This document shows, piece after piece, positions 9,291 to 18,463 of a DNA stretch of 64,000 nucleotides. Within the stretch, counting starts at the first letter, position 1. Every line of letters begins with the position of its first letter. The DNA lies in assembly GCF_048572895.1 (NCBI RefSeq), contig NZ_CP183878.1:496001-560000 (forward strand), given 5' to 3'. A program made the translations under genes and the position numbers. The stretch is from Psychrobacillus sp048572895 (lineage in GTDB: Bacteria > Bacillota > Bacilli > Bacillales_A > Planococcaceae). The notes beneath the pieces are model-generated. The model did no database searches, was not told where the DNA came from, and saw only the letters and a list, made by a program, of their open reading frames with translations.

Positions 9291-10045
9291 ATTTAGGTAG
9301 TGATATCGGATGTTTTTATGTACTGTGTACTATTCTTTTAATTTCCTTTCAGGGGAGAAGTAAACGTATATGACGGATTTGTATATTATGTAAGAATAAT
9401 GTAGTTTTTGTGATGTTGTTGCAATGTAAATGGTGAATTATGTATCTACATTGATTAAGTTAATTTGATATTAGTAAGTAAAGGTTAGTAAGTTTAATAC
9501 ACGTTAGACAATTCTATCCTTGGAATAGAATAATTGAATGAGAATAAGCCCTGTGATGAAATCTAATACAGGGCTTTACTTTTAGTTGAGGATGTGTAAT
9601 TCATTATTTTTTGAACAACATAGTATTCTTACTAATTTTGGCTACCTAGTGACATTTTCTGTTAAAAACACTTCTGAAACATGAAAATACAGGAAATTTT
9701 TTTATTTCAATTTTACAATGCCGAAGGATAGACCCATACCCGGAAAACCATCTATTGACCTAAGACAAGTCATTCATGAAGTAATAACTCGTTATGCACT
9801 GATTCATAGGTTACCAAAATTTATTAGAATTCTACTCAATTGTGATGTAATTTTTTATTTAGCTAATTTTATTAGAAAACTAATCGTGTCTTAAAAGGCT
9901 ATATTTATTAAATAGAAAAGACAACTTAAAAGTCATTTAGAATAAAAGCATTTTTAAATAAAGAAATACTATTAAGCTCTAGTATTAATAGTTAGATAAA
10001 ATTGGTAATATAGTAAGGGGTAAACAAATATTATGGGGGGATTAT
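9291..10045. other. Intergenic stretch with terminator-like module and weak remnants
   Basis: No convincing gene. It begins with the rest of the S-layer 3' module (a GGTAGTGATATCGGA stretch near 9295) and then a second copy of the ATAGAATAATTGAATGAGA-type leader ahead of a hairpin at 9546-9576. A 58-codon frame at 9718-9894 (starting MPKDRPIPGKP) has no SD and no recognised homology, and may be a gene remnant. Confidence 0.5.
9546..9583 (+). terminator. Stranded second terminator hairpin
   Basis: AAGCCCTGT (9546-9554) pairs with ACAGGGCTT (9568-9576), followed by TACTTTT. It is preceded by sequence resembling the 3' flank of the S-layer gene 300 bases upstream, so it may be a duplicated 3' module without its gene. 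Confidence 0.6.
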
Positions 10046-10129
10046 ATGAAAAAAATTCGGATCCAAAATTTAAGAAGCTTAAAAGATACTAATGACATCG
10101 AACTCAAACCTGTCCCCTTCAAAAAGTAA
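10046..10129 (+). pseudogene. N-terminal fragment of an OLD/RecF-like AAA ATPase
   Basis: A GGGGGG site precedes an ATG that opens a 27-residue frame, MKKIRIQNLRSLKDTNDIEL and so on, ending at TAA. The pattern K-I-x-I-x-N-L-R-S-L-K-D-T-x-x-I-E-L-K-P is the usual first strand-turn-strand of OLD/RecF/SMC-like ATPases, many of them phage-defence proteins. The Walker A that should follow within about 15 residues is missing. A DDE insertion sequence lies immediately downstream. I read this as the stump of a disrupted ATPase gene. Confidence 0.55.
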
Positions 10130-10138
10130 AATTTCGAA

Positions 10139-11536
10139 AAAATTGCGATTAAATCTCCAAATTTGTAGTGTGATTTCTTTTTTATTGTGAGCTGTATGTT
10201 TATTCTAGACGGGATGAAGTGGACACATACGGTGGAATGGAAAAAGTGGAAAAAGAAATGCATGACAAAAAAGCCTTTCTCTGAAGGGTTTTAAAAATTC
10301 ATTGTGAGATGTTAAGCTACTTTTTTGTATGTATGATAAAGCCCGTTTAACACAGGTGTTGTTTCTAATTTTGTTTCCGCAGCTTTTGTCGGAAGATACA
10401 CAGGCGAAGGAATTGGTGTTTTCCCTTCTAATCCTTGATGTGTTCGGTTGGTGTTATAATAGTCTTTGATATATTCATGAAGTATTTTATGCAAGTGTAA
10501 TTGGTTTAGTGGTATGATTTGATCTAATAATTCGCGTTTGATTGTTCCAATTACTCTTTCTGCATATGCATTTTGCCACGGTGAACGATAGGCTGTTCTC
10601 TTAGTAGTGATTCCCGGTGATGATAGAAATCGCTGAAAAGCCTTTGAACGAAAAATAGGATCATTATCATGAATGAGATATTTAGGTGCTTCCCCAAATG
10701 GCGTTGCATTTCTGAACTGTTGAATCGTCCACTCTGCAGTAGGGTTATATGTAACTCCGAAAGAAATAATCTTTCGAGTTCGATGGTCAATAATTACTAA
10801 TACATAAAGTATGTTGAACGTTAAAGTTGGAATCGTAAAGAAATCTGTTGCCCAAGTAACTGACTGATGATTTTTAAGGAATGTCTTCCATGATTGAATT
10901 TGTTTTTCTGTAGGCGGTTTTCTTGTACCCGGAATATATTTAGCAATTGTATTTGGTGCAGGAGGTTTTTCAATTCCTAGTAGTTGTAGTTTCTCATGTA
11001 TCTTCTCAGGTGATAACAATGGATTATCATGATGGACTCGTTTTATGAGCTTAATCGTTTCTGGAGATATTCTTGGTCGTCCTGGTTTGTTTGATTTACG
11101 TCTCCAGTGTAATTTGAAAGCCGATCGATGCCATTTTATGACTGTTTCAGGTTTGACAAGAATCAAGTGAGATTTCCAGTTTACCAAATACTTAGAAAGT
11201 ATAACCCAAAGCTGTCTAAAAGCTGGAGTCGGAGTCGGTTTGGGCAGCTGTTGTTTTTCGAAACGTTGTTGATACCGTGCTAATTGACTTCGGAGAGCAA
11301 TATTTTCAAGTTTAATATCTTTTGAAGATTTAAAGAAAAGCGAAAGAAAAGACATGAGATAGCTCATCCATTCTTTAAAAAATACGTATAGAGAACGAAT
11401 AATCGACAAAATAAATCAACTCCTAAATAAAGAATATTTATTATTCATTCTAAATGAGATGATAGGAAGCTTCAATAGAATAAGAGTATGAGAGTAAACG
11501 TGCTTGCGTAAATTCTCTAGAAAATTGCGATTAAAT
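10139..11536 (-). mobile_element. DDE-transposase insertion sequence bounded by 16-bp direct repeats
   Basis: The sequence AAAATTGCGATTAAAT occurs at 10139-10154 and again at 11521-11536, flanking one transposase gene. The length (about 1.4 kb) and single gene fit an insertion sequence. I could not find matching terminal inverted repeats, and 16 bp is long for a target duplication, so the exact ends are uncertain. Confidence 0.5.
10312..11409 (-). CDS. Transposase with integrase (rve) catalytic core
   Basis: A 365-residue DDE recombinase. The N-terminal part has a helix-turn-helix region (KPGRPRISPETIKLIKR), followed by a retroviral-integrase-type core. The first Asp is in WATDFFTIPT, the second in LIHDNDPIF, and the catalytic Glu in NAYAERVIGTIKREL. 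It resembles proteins annotated as integrase catalytic region of the IS481/IS3-like lineage, encoded in a single frame with no programmed frameshift. It appears intact and full length, so the element could still be active. Confidence 0.85.
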   Translation of the reverse strand: MSIIRSLYVFFKEWMSYLMSFLSLFFKSSKDIKLENIALRSQLARYQQRFEKQQLPKPTPTPAFRQLWVILSKYLVNWKSHLILVKPETVIKWHRSAFKLHWRRKSNKPGRPRISPETIKLIKRVHHDNPLLSPEKIHEKLQLLGIEKPPAPNTIAKYIPGTRKPPTEKQIQSWKTFLKNHQSVTWATDFFTIPTLTFNILYVLVIIDHRTRKIISFGVTYNPTAEWTIQQFRNATPFGEAPKYLIHDNDPIFRSKAFQRFLSSPGITTKRTAYRSPWQNAYAERVIGTIKRELLDQIIPLNQLHLHKILHEYIKDYYNTNRTHQGLEGKTPIPSPVYLPTKAAETKLETTPVLNGLYHTYKKVA

Positions 11537-11691
11537 TGAAATATAAAGATGTTGAAATGGAGCATTGTTTAGTTGTATTGTATTAGTTAGGTTACCAAGT
11601 TTGTTGCATAAATGAGGTATTTTGGAAGTTTCCAATACAAGAAAAAGAGCCGGTATATTATATTAGTATCCTGTAATTGAAAAATTAAAAT

Positions 11692-11737
11692 AAAAAAATG
11701 AGCCCCAATTCGAATGTGAATTGGGGCTCATTTTTTT
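11692..11737. terminator. Strong bidirectional terminator hairpin
   Basis: A perfect 20-bp stem (AAAAAAATGAGCCCCAATTC and its complement) with the loop GAATGT has A and T tracts at either end. It separates the insertion sequence from the gene remnant on the other strand. Confidence 0.85.
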
Positions 11738-11786
11738 GGTTAGGCGAAAAACTTAAATATCTAAATCTAAATATCTACTAGTATTT

Positions 11787-11924
11787 TTATAATTCCAAGC
11801 AATTAATAATTCCATCAATATTAGTACTCTTTGGGAAATGTTTGCCTTCTTCATATTCCTTTAAATAAGCTTGTGCTTTTTCGATAATATCATTTAAATT
11901 GTTTTCAATATCGAAGAATCAAAT
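11787..11924 (-). pseudogene. C-terminal remnant of an unknown gene, interrupted by the group II intron
   Basis: On the minus strand a frame ending at 11787 encodes FDIENNLNDIIEKAQAYL through ...NCLEL. It has no start before the intron. The sequence just beyond the intron (about 14535-14595, minus strand) opens a compatible frame containing KTSTDKALAKHQNFASSYSY, which could be the preceding part. It too lacks a start because a stop lies directly upstream. I read this as one already truncated gene into whose antisense strand the intron inserted. Function unknown. Confidence 0.4.
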
Positions 11925-12582
11925 GATGAGGTAACGCTCTGAAGGGTTCTCTCTTAGTCGATTAGCACTGGATTTAGTAAGAATGATCGTGTTATAAGCT
12001 CGGTGAAAAGGCGTGAGAAATTACCGTAACAGTCTTGGCTGACGAAAGCCTACCCGCGGGGGTGGTGTAATTCATGATGCTTGAGTTGAATGAATATGGT
12101 GAGGATGCGAAGAAACCTATAATAAATGGTTAAGCTGACAAACTTCTGGATGTAAGGGTCTATACCTGCGATACATAGAAATGTGTATATCACCAAATTG
12201 TGAGGTTAGCAGTGGATGAGTAAGACTAACTAATATGAAAATCCATGATATGTTACAGGCATATGAACGGCTAACAGGCTTAGAGGAAGCACCTAAGTTC
12301 ATTCAATAATAGATATAATTCAACGTTGTAAGCTGATAACGTGGAGGACTTACTTTTAATGAAACGTTGGCTAGGAAAGCAGTAATGATATTAGTTACTG
12401 TATAACTTGTCTTAATATCAGTGAAAGTGGTGGCACAGTACCAATGAAATGTTCAATCCACATGGAGGGATAGCCACTAGACTAATAAAGATTTATTCAA
12501 CCAAGTAAGGCAGTTCTTTGTCGATTAATAAGGTTCTTGTGAGACTAATAGAGGTTTAACTCCGAAAGGAGTCACCGACTTA

Positions 12583-14394
12583 TTGAAACGGAAGAAACTG
12601 AGACACAATGAGTATTATAGTATGCAAGAATGTTTCGATACACTTTATGCTCAAAGTGTCAGTGGTCATCACTTCTATGACTTGACAGACTTAATGAGTT
12701 CTGAAGAAAATATACGTCTTGCCTACCGAAATATTAAAAGAAATAAAGGTAGCAAAACTGCTGGAATAGATAAACTAACAATCAATGATATTCTTCATAT
12801 ACAGGTAGAAGATGTAATAGCAAAAGTTCAAGCTATGTTTAGATGGTACAAACCACAACCAGTTAGACGGGTATTTATTCCAAAAGGGATAGATAAAACT
12901 AGACCTCTAGGGATACCTACTATTTGGGATAGAATTTTTCAACAATGCGTACTACAAATTTTAGAGCCGATTTGCGAAGCTAAATTCCATAAACATAGTT
13001 ATGGATTTAGACCGAACCGAAACACTCATCATGCCAAAGCTAGGCTCGAATTTCTGATTAACCAATCCGGACTACATCATTGTGTGGATGTAGATATTAA
13101 AGGGTTCTTTGATAATGTAAGTCATAGCAAACTTTTAAAACAAATATGGTCACTAGGTATCAGGGATAAATCCCTTCTTTCTATTATATCTAGGTTATTA
13201 AAAGCAGAAATTGTAGGAGAAGGTATTCCTACAAAAGGTACACCGCAAGGTGGCATTCTGTCGCCTTTACTATCTAACATTGTGCTAAATGAATTGGATT
13301 GGTGGGTTAGCGACCAATGGAAAAAATTTGAAAGCAGATATACTTATTCGACCAATGGTAGTAAATATCAGCACTTAAAGAAATCGAGTTTGAAAGAGTG
13401 TTTTATCGTCCGTTATACGGACGACTTTAAGGTCATGTGCCGAACAAGGTCACAGGCAATTAAAATGAACTATGCATTAAAATATTTCTTGAGCGATAGA
13501 TTACACTTGGAAACAAGTGAAGAAAAATCAAAGGTTGTGAATTTAAAGAAAAACTCTTCCGAGTTTCTAGGTTTCTCAATAAAAGCCGTAAGAAAAGGAA
13601 GAACGAGATTTGGGTATGTAGCAAAGTCCAATATGTCAAAGAAGGCTAAAGTAAATGTTTTCCAAAAGATAAAAGATGCCATAAAAGCCATCAAGAGGAA
13701 GCCTTGCACTCAGACCGTTTGGAATTTTAATACCGTTGTAATGGGTATTCAAAACTATTACTCAGCTGCAACTCAAATCACCATTAATTTGAATGAGTTA
13801 AATCTACATCTACGCAAGACGTTATACAATCGCCTAAAGAATATTAGAACAGAGGCAAGTTTCGGTGAGATGACTAAAACTTTACAGAGGCGGTACAAGG
13901 GTTACAAGGCTAAACTGTATAAAATACAGGATATGGTTTTTGTCCCTATTCACGCTCAGAGATGGAGAAAAACATCTTGTTTCTCTCAAGTAATTTGTAA
14001 CTTTACAGTCGAAGGAAGAGCAAAAATTCATAATAGCCTAAAGGCTATTGATAAAAGTACGCTCTCTTACATCATGAGAAACTACATTCCAAATAGATCT
14101 ATTGAATACAACGATAACAGAATCAGTAAGTTTGTAGCCCAGTATGGTAAATGTGCTATTTTGGGAGAAGAATTAGGATTTAATGATTGGCATTGCCATC
14201 ATATAAATCCCTTCCATGTTTCAAAAGCTGATAGTTATTCAAACTTAATAATTTTGAATAAGACTATCCATCAATTGATACATTTGAAAGACAAAGCAAA
14301 AATTGAAAAGTTCTTAAAAGCTGTAAAGCTTTCAAATAAGCAAAAAGAAAAAGTAAATAACTTACGACTGAAATGTAACAATGAAATAATCTAA
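12583..14394 (+). CDS. Group II intron reverse transcriptase/maturase with HNH domain
   Basis: A 603-residue intron-encoded protein. It has reverse transcriptase blocks (RPLGIPTIWDRIFQ; FRPNRNTHHA; VDIKGFFDNVSH; GTPQGGILSPLLSN), an active-site box reading YTDD instead of the usual YADD (about residue 278), a maturase X domain, and a C-terminal HNH endonuclease (WHCHHINPFHV, about residue 535). The start is a TTG served by AAAGGAG about 10 bases upstream. The frame is intact, and the surrounding RNA domains appear complete, so it may be mobile. Confidence 0.92.
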   Translation: MKRKKLRHNEYYSMQECFDTLYAQSVSGHHFYDLTDLMSSEENIRLAYRNIKRNKGSKTAGIDKLTINDILHIQVEDVIAKVQAMFRWYKPQPVRRVFIPKGIDKTRPLGIPTIWDRIFQQCVLQILEPICEAKFHKHSYGFRPNRNTHHAKARLEFLINQSGLHHCVDVDIKGFFDNVSHSKLLKQIWSLGIRDKSLLSIISRLLKAEIVGEGIPTKGTPQGGILSPLLSNIVLNELDWWVSDQWKKFESRYTYSTNGSKYQHLKKSSLKECFIVRYTDDFKVMCRTRSQAIKMNYALKYFLSDRLHLETSEEKSKVVNLKKNSSEFLGFSIKAVRKGRTRFGYVAKSNMSKKAKVNVFQKIKDAIKAIKRKPCTQTVWNFNTVVMGIQNYYSAATQITINLNELNLHLRKTLYNRLKNIRTEASFGEMTKTLQRRYKGYKAKLYKIQDMVFVPIHAQRWRKTSCFSQVICNFTVEGRAKIHNSLKAIDKSTLSYIMRNYIPNRSIEYNDNRISKFVAQYGKCAILGEELGFNDWHCHHINPFHVSKADSYSNLIILNKTIHQLIHLKDKAKIEKFLKAVKLSNKQKEKVNNLRLKCNNEII

Positions 14395-14455
14395 CTTTGG
14401 AAAATAAGTACTCGTCTGCTTAATACATAGAAAGAATAAATTGGATTAGTTGGAA

Positions 14456-14487
14456 CGCCGTATGCGGTGATAGTCGCACGTACGGTG
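14456..14487 (+). ncRNA. Group II intron domain V
   Basis: CGCCGTATGCG pairs with GTCGCACGTACGGTG around a GTGATA turn. This is the most conserved catalytic hairpin of group II introns. The catalytic triad reads CGC rather than AGC, a known variant. Confidence 0.75.
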
Positions 14488-14531
14488 TGAACAGGGGGAA
14501 AAGCTGGAGATAACTTCAAAGGCTTACCTAT

Positions 14532-15189
14532 CTGTATGAATAACTGCTTGCAAAATTCTGATGTTTAGCTAAGGCTTTATCTGTTGAAGTTTTATTTATT
14601 AGGGGGGTTATAAAAATTCTTTAAGAAATGTAAATGTTTGCCAAAAGAAGTTGGCATTGGGCAAGTTACATAGGTGTTTTATGTGTGTCCCATATCGCTA
14701 GGTCAGTTCACTCCATATTTTTAGCGAGGAATTAGACTTTTAACCTTCAACAATCGCGCCCTTTAATGGAGTATCATACAGGAGTTTTACAACATCAAAA
14801 AGAACATAAAAAGAAAAATCCTGTTTAAATTAATACAGGATTTTAATCAAGCTTATTTTAAATTCACACCACACATATCATATCTAAAATGTGTGGTCCT
14901 TTTAATTTCAAGTGGTTTACTTATATAACCTAAATATTTACGAAGGATATAATGGTCAATGATTAGGCAGACAATTAGTAAATAGAATAGCAGAATATCA
15001 AGATATTCTTGCAAATTGAAGAATTTCAAATATATTCGAATATACTATCTAGTAAAAAAGAACCCCTTCTCATTAAAGAATGGCGGCCATTAAAATACAT
15101 TCTATAAATTAACCAGGCAGACAAAGCATAATACTTGTTTGGCTATATTAAGTTAAGATTGATGGACAACCTGTATACATTTCAAACTA
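14532..15189. other. Intergenic region with two hairpins and gene remnants
   Basis: No intact gene. It starts with the host-gene remnant described at 11787. A hairpin at 14815-14844 and another, CCACACAT/ATGTGTGG at 14869-14896, follow. The rest (to 15189) is AT-rich with small palindromes and nothing I recognise. Confidence 0.5.
14815..14850 (+). terminator. Terminator-like hairpin
   Basis: AAAATCCTGT pairs with ACAGGATTTT across a 10-base loop. A and T tracts on both sides allow termination in either direction. Confidence 0.6.
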
Positions 15190-16638
15190 TTATCCTGACT
15201 GTCGAACAATATGATCTGCTAGTCTAATAGCCAAAGCAGAGTTAGAAAGAACGGGGCCAGCCGCAGTTAGGCTAGGAAGAACACTATTATCCGCTACAAA
15301 TAAACCTTGAACACCATGTATTTGACCGTGACGATTTGTCGCTGAAGTATTGGGATCATCTCCCATTCTACAGGTAGAGGCCTCATGCATGTCAGCACCT
15401 GGAGGGCGAAGAACTAAAGAAGACTCATCAAGAGTTACTCCCATGGCTTTTGCTGATCGTCTAATTCCCTCTTCCACTTGCTTAGCAGTTTGCCTATCCC
15501 TATCACTTAAGGAATACTGAACTTGCTGCCAAGGTACACCGTATTCATCCCGATCATTAGGATCAATATATACCCTATTTTCTCGTCTTGGCTGCACTCT
15601 GCCAAAAGTTGCGTATACAACCATGAGCTGATCTGGTAATACCTTATCTTCAAATTGCTGGTATGACCAATACTGATTTGGTCCTAGTATCTGGATGTGA
15701 TATGGATCCTCATCCGTTTCAAACTTTAATATAGAAAGATTTCCAATTTTATCTGAAAATTGTCTTCGGCTAATCGTTCCAATCCCAATCATCGACACAT
15801 GTCCTGTCAAGTAATGGCCAATTGCCGGTCCTGGAATTCCTGAATTAAGCAGCAGTCGTGGAGTCTCTAGGGTGCTAGCGGAAACAACCACATTTTTTGC
15901 ACGGAGTGTGTGTGACCTCTTATTAGCATCAAATACTTGTACGCTTTGGACCCTATTATTGGGAGCATTCACTTTATATACGTATGCATCCACTGCAAGA
16001 TCATAAAGTCTATCAAAACGAGCTGCCGCCAAAGCATTAATAGAACTATACCATGGATTTGAGTGGATTTCCCCTTGATGTGATGGTGTCATATCAAAAG
16101 CCAAAGGCATGTCATCAGCTTCTAAAATTCCTCCAGCATGTAGTCGATTTAAAAGATTCTTTTGCATGGACGAACCTTTCGCATAATCCCTTGTTACATG
16201 CAATAATTTTTCTGCCATTCCATAGTAAACGTCCAACTCTCTCCGATTAATTGGCCATTTGTTTAATTCAGAACGAATAGGTCTTGGAGTTGCTGCATTC
16301 CAGAATAATGACCTACCTCCAAGTGCATAAACCATTGTTGCACCGGAAAATTGAGGTAAGCGTTGTCCTAATGGAGTTGAATTACTTGGAACCAGTTCAT
16401 CCCTTGATGTATTCACATTCTGAGTTGGGATATTTTGTGCATGGGAATGAAACAATTTATCTCCTTTTTCCAGAATTCCAATCTTCTTAGCCCCTTGATT
16501 TTTCCACAATTCACAAAGTCTTTGTAAGACTGCCCCTCCGCCTGGACCAGATCCTACAATAAGAACATCGTATTCTGTCCCTGACATTTCATCAAGGGTT
16601 TTTGTTGGAATCCAATTATTCTTATATCTCACGACCAT
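15190..16638 (-). CDS. GMC-family FAD oxidoreductase
   Basis: A 482-residue flavoprotein. The dinucleotide-binding motif VLIVGSGPGGG lies near residue 25. The GMC C-terminal domain has the conserved H in MHEASTCRMG and the DNSVLPSLTAAGPVLSNSALAIRLAD signature. These enzymes oxidise alcohols, sugars or related compounds. The substrate cannot be told. I chose the ATG at 16638 because GAAGGGA sits 9 bases before it, whereas the GTG at 16647 abuts the SD. Sugar-type GMC enzymes often pair with a small third subunit. The decayed frame just upstream (16731-16957) could be such a partner, but I cannot show it. Confidence 0.85.
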   Translation of the reverse strand: MVVRYKNNWIPTKTLDEMSGTEYDVLIVGSGPGGGAVLQRLCELWKNQGAKKIGILEKGDKLFHSHAQNIPTQNVNTSRDELVPSNSTPLGQRLPQFSGATMVYALGGRSLFWNAATPRPIRSELNKWPINRRELDVYYGMAEKLLHVTRDYAKGSSMQKNLLNRLHAGGILEADDMPLAFDMTPSHQGEIHSNPWYSSINALAAARFDRLYDLAVDAYVYKVNAPNNRVQSVQVFDANKRSHTLRAKNVVVSASTLETPRLLLNSGIPGPAIGHYLTGHVSMIGIGTISRRQFSDKIGNLSILKFETDEDPYHIQILGPNQYWSYQQFEDKVLPDQLMVVYATFGRVQPRRENRVYIDPNDRDEYGVPWQQVQYSLSDRDRQTAKQVEEGIRRSAKAMGVTLDESSLVLRPPGADMHEASTCRMGDDPNTSATNRHGQIHGVQGLFVADNSVLPSLTAAGPVLSNSALAIRLADHIVRQSG

Positions 16639-16730
16639 AATGGACACTCCCTTCTAACAAATGAAATACAGTTAAGGATATGTTCTTCCGCTTAATTTAA
16701 TGAGAAAAGGACCACCTTAAAATAGGTTTC

Positions 16731-16957
16731 CTTACAAACTTAATAATAATTCTTCACCAATTGATCCATGACCCAGTTCGTTCTAGCTCCGGAGACTCCA
16801 GTCTTGGCATTTATCATCTTGCCCAGTTAATTCAGCTACAATCGTTTCCAATAGAGGTTGATGGACATGCTGTAATGGCTCGAAGCTCCATTCCTTCGTT
16901 TAATTAGCTGTCGTCAACACAATCGGATCATTTCCAAAAGTAAATGAATTAACTTGG
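16731..16957 (-). pseudogene. Decayed gene upstream of the GMC oxidoreductase
   Basis: On the minus strand a frame reads QVNSFTFGNDPIVLTTAN, stop, then a 35-residue stretch containing LLETIVAELTGQDDK, stop, then a final short piece. The residue mix looks like real protein, but it has two in-frame stops and no start with an SD. The family is not recognised. Confidence 0.35.
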
Positions 16958-16992
16958 TAGTTTTAATGAATCTTCAACTAAAAGTAGCTTTA

Positions 16993-17042
16993 CTTCAAGA
17001 AGGAGTAACGCTGTTTCCTTATTCAACTAACGAGTGCGTTAG
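16993..17042 (+). repeat. CTTATTCAACTAACG element, copy A
   Basis: Contains CTTCAAGAAGGAGTAACGCT followed by CCTTATTCAACTAACGAGTGC. The core CTAACG-AGTG-CGTTAG (17027-17042) is a small perfect hairpin. It sits at the downstream end of the recombinase gene and is shared, in variant form, by the elements at 18423, 18857, 19100 and 19728. Confidence 0.6.
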
Positions 17043-17049
17043 TCAAATA

Positions 17050-17082
17050 GAGCAACGTCCTTTAAGACGTTGCTCCTTTTTG
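17050..17082 (+). terminator. Terminator hairpin before the recombinase gene's 3' end
   Basis: GAGCAACGTC (17050-17059) pairs with GACGTTGCTC (17066-17075), followed by CTTTTT on the plus strand. On the minus strand the stem could also end the recombinase transcript, but the T-run is poorer there. Confidence 0.75.
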
Positions 17083-17085
17083 CAT

Positions 17086-17931
17086 TTAAAAGTACTTCTG
17101 ATAATACTCTTTCCTTAGCCTTCCACTTAATTGAGCATAGATCCTAGTTGTTTCACTTTTCTCATGACCCATAAGACTTTGTATGACTTCGATAGGAGCC
17201 CCATTATTCATCAAATGAGTTGCGTAGCTATGTCTAAGTTGGTGGGGGTGAATCTCCTTATTAATTTCCGCCCGATTGGAGATCCGCTTGATGATGTATC
17301 GCATTTGGGCGACACTCATTTTGTGTGGCTGTCTGGCTGTTACAAAAATAGCAGAGTTGTGATCATCACGGCTTTCTATGTAGCGTTTAAGCCATATATC
17401 GCAACGTGTATTAAAATAAACCTCCCTTTCCTTGTCGCCTTTTCCTCGAACGATCGCAGATTGATTAGACCAATTAATATGGTTCTTTTCTAACGCAACT
17501 ATTTCTCCAATTCGACATCCGGTAGAAAACATGAATTCAAAAATAGCTTTTTCCATTGGAGAATGACAGGATTCACGAAGGTGTTCAATCTCCCGTTCGG
17601 TTAAATACTTGGGTATTCGTTTCCCTACTTTGGGTTCTTTAATTTTGGAAGTTGGATTCTTACTCAAGTAGCCTTCTTCATGGGACCAACGAAAAAATGA
17701 TTTCATAAAGCGGATACGGTGTGCAAGACTAGCCGGTTTTAAATGCTTGCCGGATATAGCGAGATAATCTTTCAGTTTATTTGTATCCAGTAATTCCATC
17801 TCTACATCCTTAAAATAATCAATTAGAAGCGATGACTGTAATAGATAGGCCTTCAACGTTTGTGGCGAAAAGCCCTCTATTCGCTTGTCCGCTTCAAATG
17901 AAGCCCATGCTTTTGACAGTAACAATTCCAT
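17086..17931 (-). CDS. Tyrosine recombinase (XerC/D-like integrase)
   Basis: A 281-residue site-specific recombinase with an N-terminal SAM-like core-binding domain (residues 1-95) and a catalytic domain. The full active-site set is visible: R140 in TGCRIGE, K164 in GKGDKE, H230 and R233 in HPHQLRHSYATHLM, H256 in LMGHEKSETT, and Y265 in TRIYAQL. It has no phage or plasmid genes around it. The small orphan genes that follow on the plus strand (18056-19728) each end in a related short repeat, an arrangement recalling integrons. Its size is that of an integron-like or solo Xer enzyme. The true target is unknown. Confidence 0.9.
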   Translation of the reverse strand: MELLLSKAWASFEADKRIEGFSPQTLKAYLLQSSLLIDYFKDVEMELLDTNKLKDYLAISGKHLKPASLAHRIRFMKSFFRWSHEEGYLSKNPTSKIKEPKVGKRIPKYLTEREIEHLRESCHSPMEKAIFEFMFSTGCRIGEIVALEKNHINWSNQSAIVRGKGDKEREVYFNTRCDIWLKRYIESRDDHNSAIFVTARQPHKMSVAQMRYIIKRISNRAEINKEIHPHQLRHSYATHLMNNGAPIEVIQSLMGHEKSETTRIYAQLSGRLRKEYYQKYF

Positions 17932-18055
17932 TCCCCCTAAAATAGTAATATTAAAAGGATTATTGCCAATTTAATAGAATTATAGACATAGGGCGTATTT
18001 TTACTAACCCAGGAGGTTAGTTTAAGAAAATTAAATATGGAAGGAATGTTTAACA

Positions 18056-18400
18056 GTGAATATTGAATGCACGCGATATCGAGTGAAACAAGGTAAAACA
18101 GAAAAAGTAAATGAGTGGTTAGCCTTTTTGAATGAACATATGGAAGATGTACTAGTTACCCTTGAAGGCGAGAAAATGTACATAGAAACGATTTTTCGAG
18201 AAGTACTAAATGGAGAAGAATATTTGTATTGGTATGCTGTTCAAGGGAAAGGTGTGATTGATGTAGATGAATCAGAACATTGGATTGATATAAAACACAT
18301 TGAATATTGGGATGAATGTATTGATGAAACCTTTCAACCCGTAAATTTACAAACTGAAGTAGTGATGATTCCTGAAAAAGTAAGAGCTTCTATGAAGTAG
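18056..18400 (+). CDS. DUF6176-like small protein
   Basis: A 114-residue soluble acidic protein. It starts with GTG after a GGAAGGA site. The pattern MNIECTRYRVKQGKTEKVNEW followed by MYIETIFRE, YLYWYAVQG and HWIDIKHIEYWDECI fits the DUF6176 family of unknown function, which has a ferredoxin-like-fold look. It stands alone with its own SD and is followed by a repeat element at 18423. First of four small genes in the row beside the recombinase. Confidence 0.7.
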   Translation: MNIECTRYRVKQGKTEKVNEWLAFLNEHMEDVLVTLEGEKMYIETIFREVLNGEEYLYWYAVQGKGVIDVDESEHWIDIKHIEYWDECIDETFQPVNLQTEVVMIPEKVRASMK

Positions 18401-18422
18401 GCACTTAGGGGTAAAGCCTTTG

Positions 18423-18450
18423 TTCTTATTGAACTATTGGGGCAGTAAAA
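18423..18450 (+). repeat. CTTATTCAACTAACG element, copy E (variant)
   Basis: Reads GTTCTTATTGAACTATTGGG, a diverged copy of the TTCTTATTcAACTAACGGG consensus, starting about 22 bases after the stop of the preceding gene. Confidence 0.45.
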
Positions 18451-18463
18451 TGGGGGTGAATTT

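Larger units (their letters stand above)
11925..14531 (+). mobile_element. Group II intron with encoded reverse transcriptase
   Basis: A structured region of about 650 bases (about 11925-12580) rich in short complementary segments precedes a TTG-started maturase. A domain V-like hairpin (14456-14487) and a domain VI-like segment follow, with a plausible CCTAT 3' end at 14531. The left boundary is approximate, because I see no clean GUGYG start and place it from where host-like coding ends. Confidence 0.75.

Noticed and set aside
9718..9894. 58-residue frame MPKDRPIPGKP and so on
   Set aside because: No SD, no recognised domain and not conserved with anything visible in the window; mentioned only as a possible remnant.
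10042..10263. 73-codon minus-strand frame
   Set aside because: It runs antisense to the ATPase stump, lacks an SD and has low-complexity Phe/Ser content typical of AT-rich noise.
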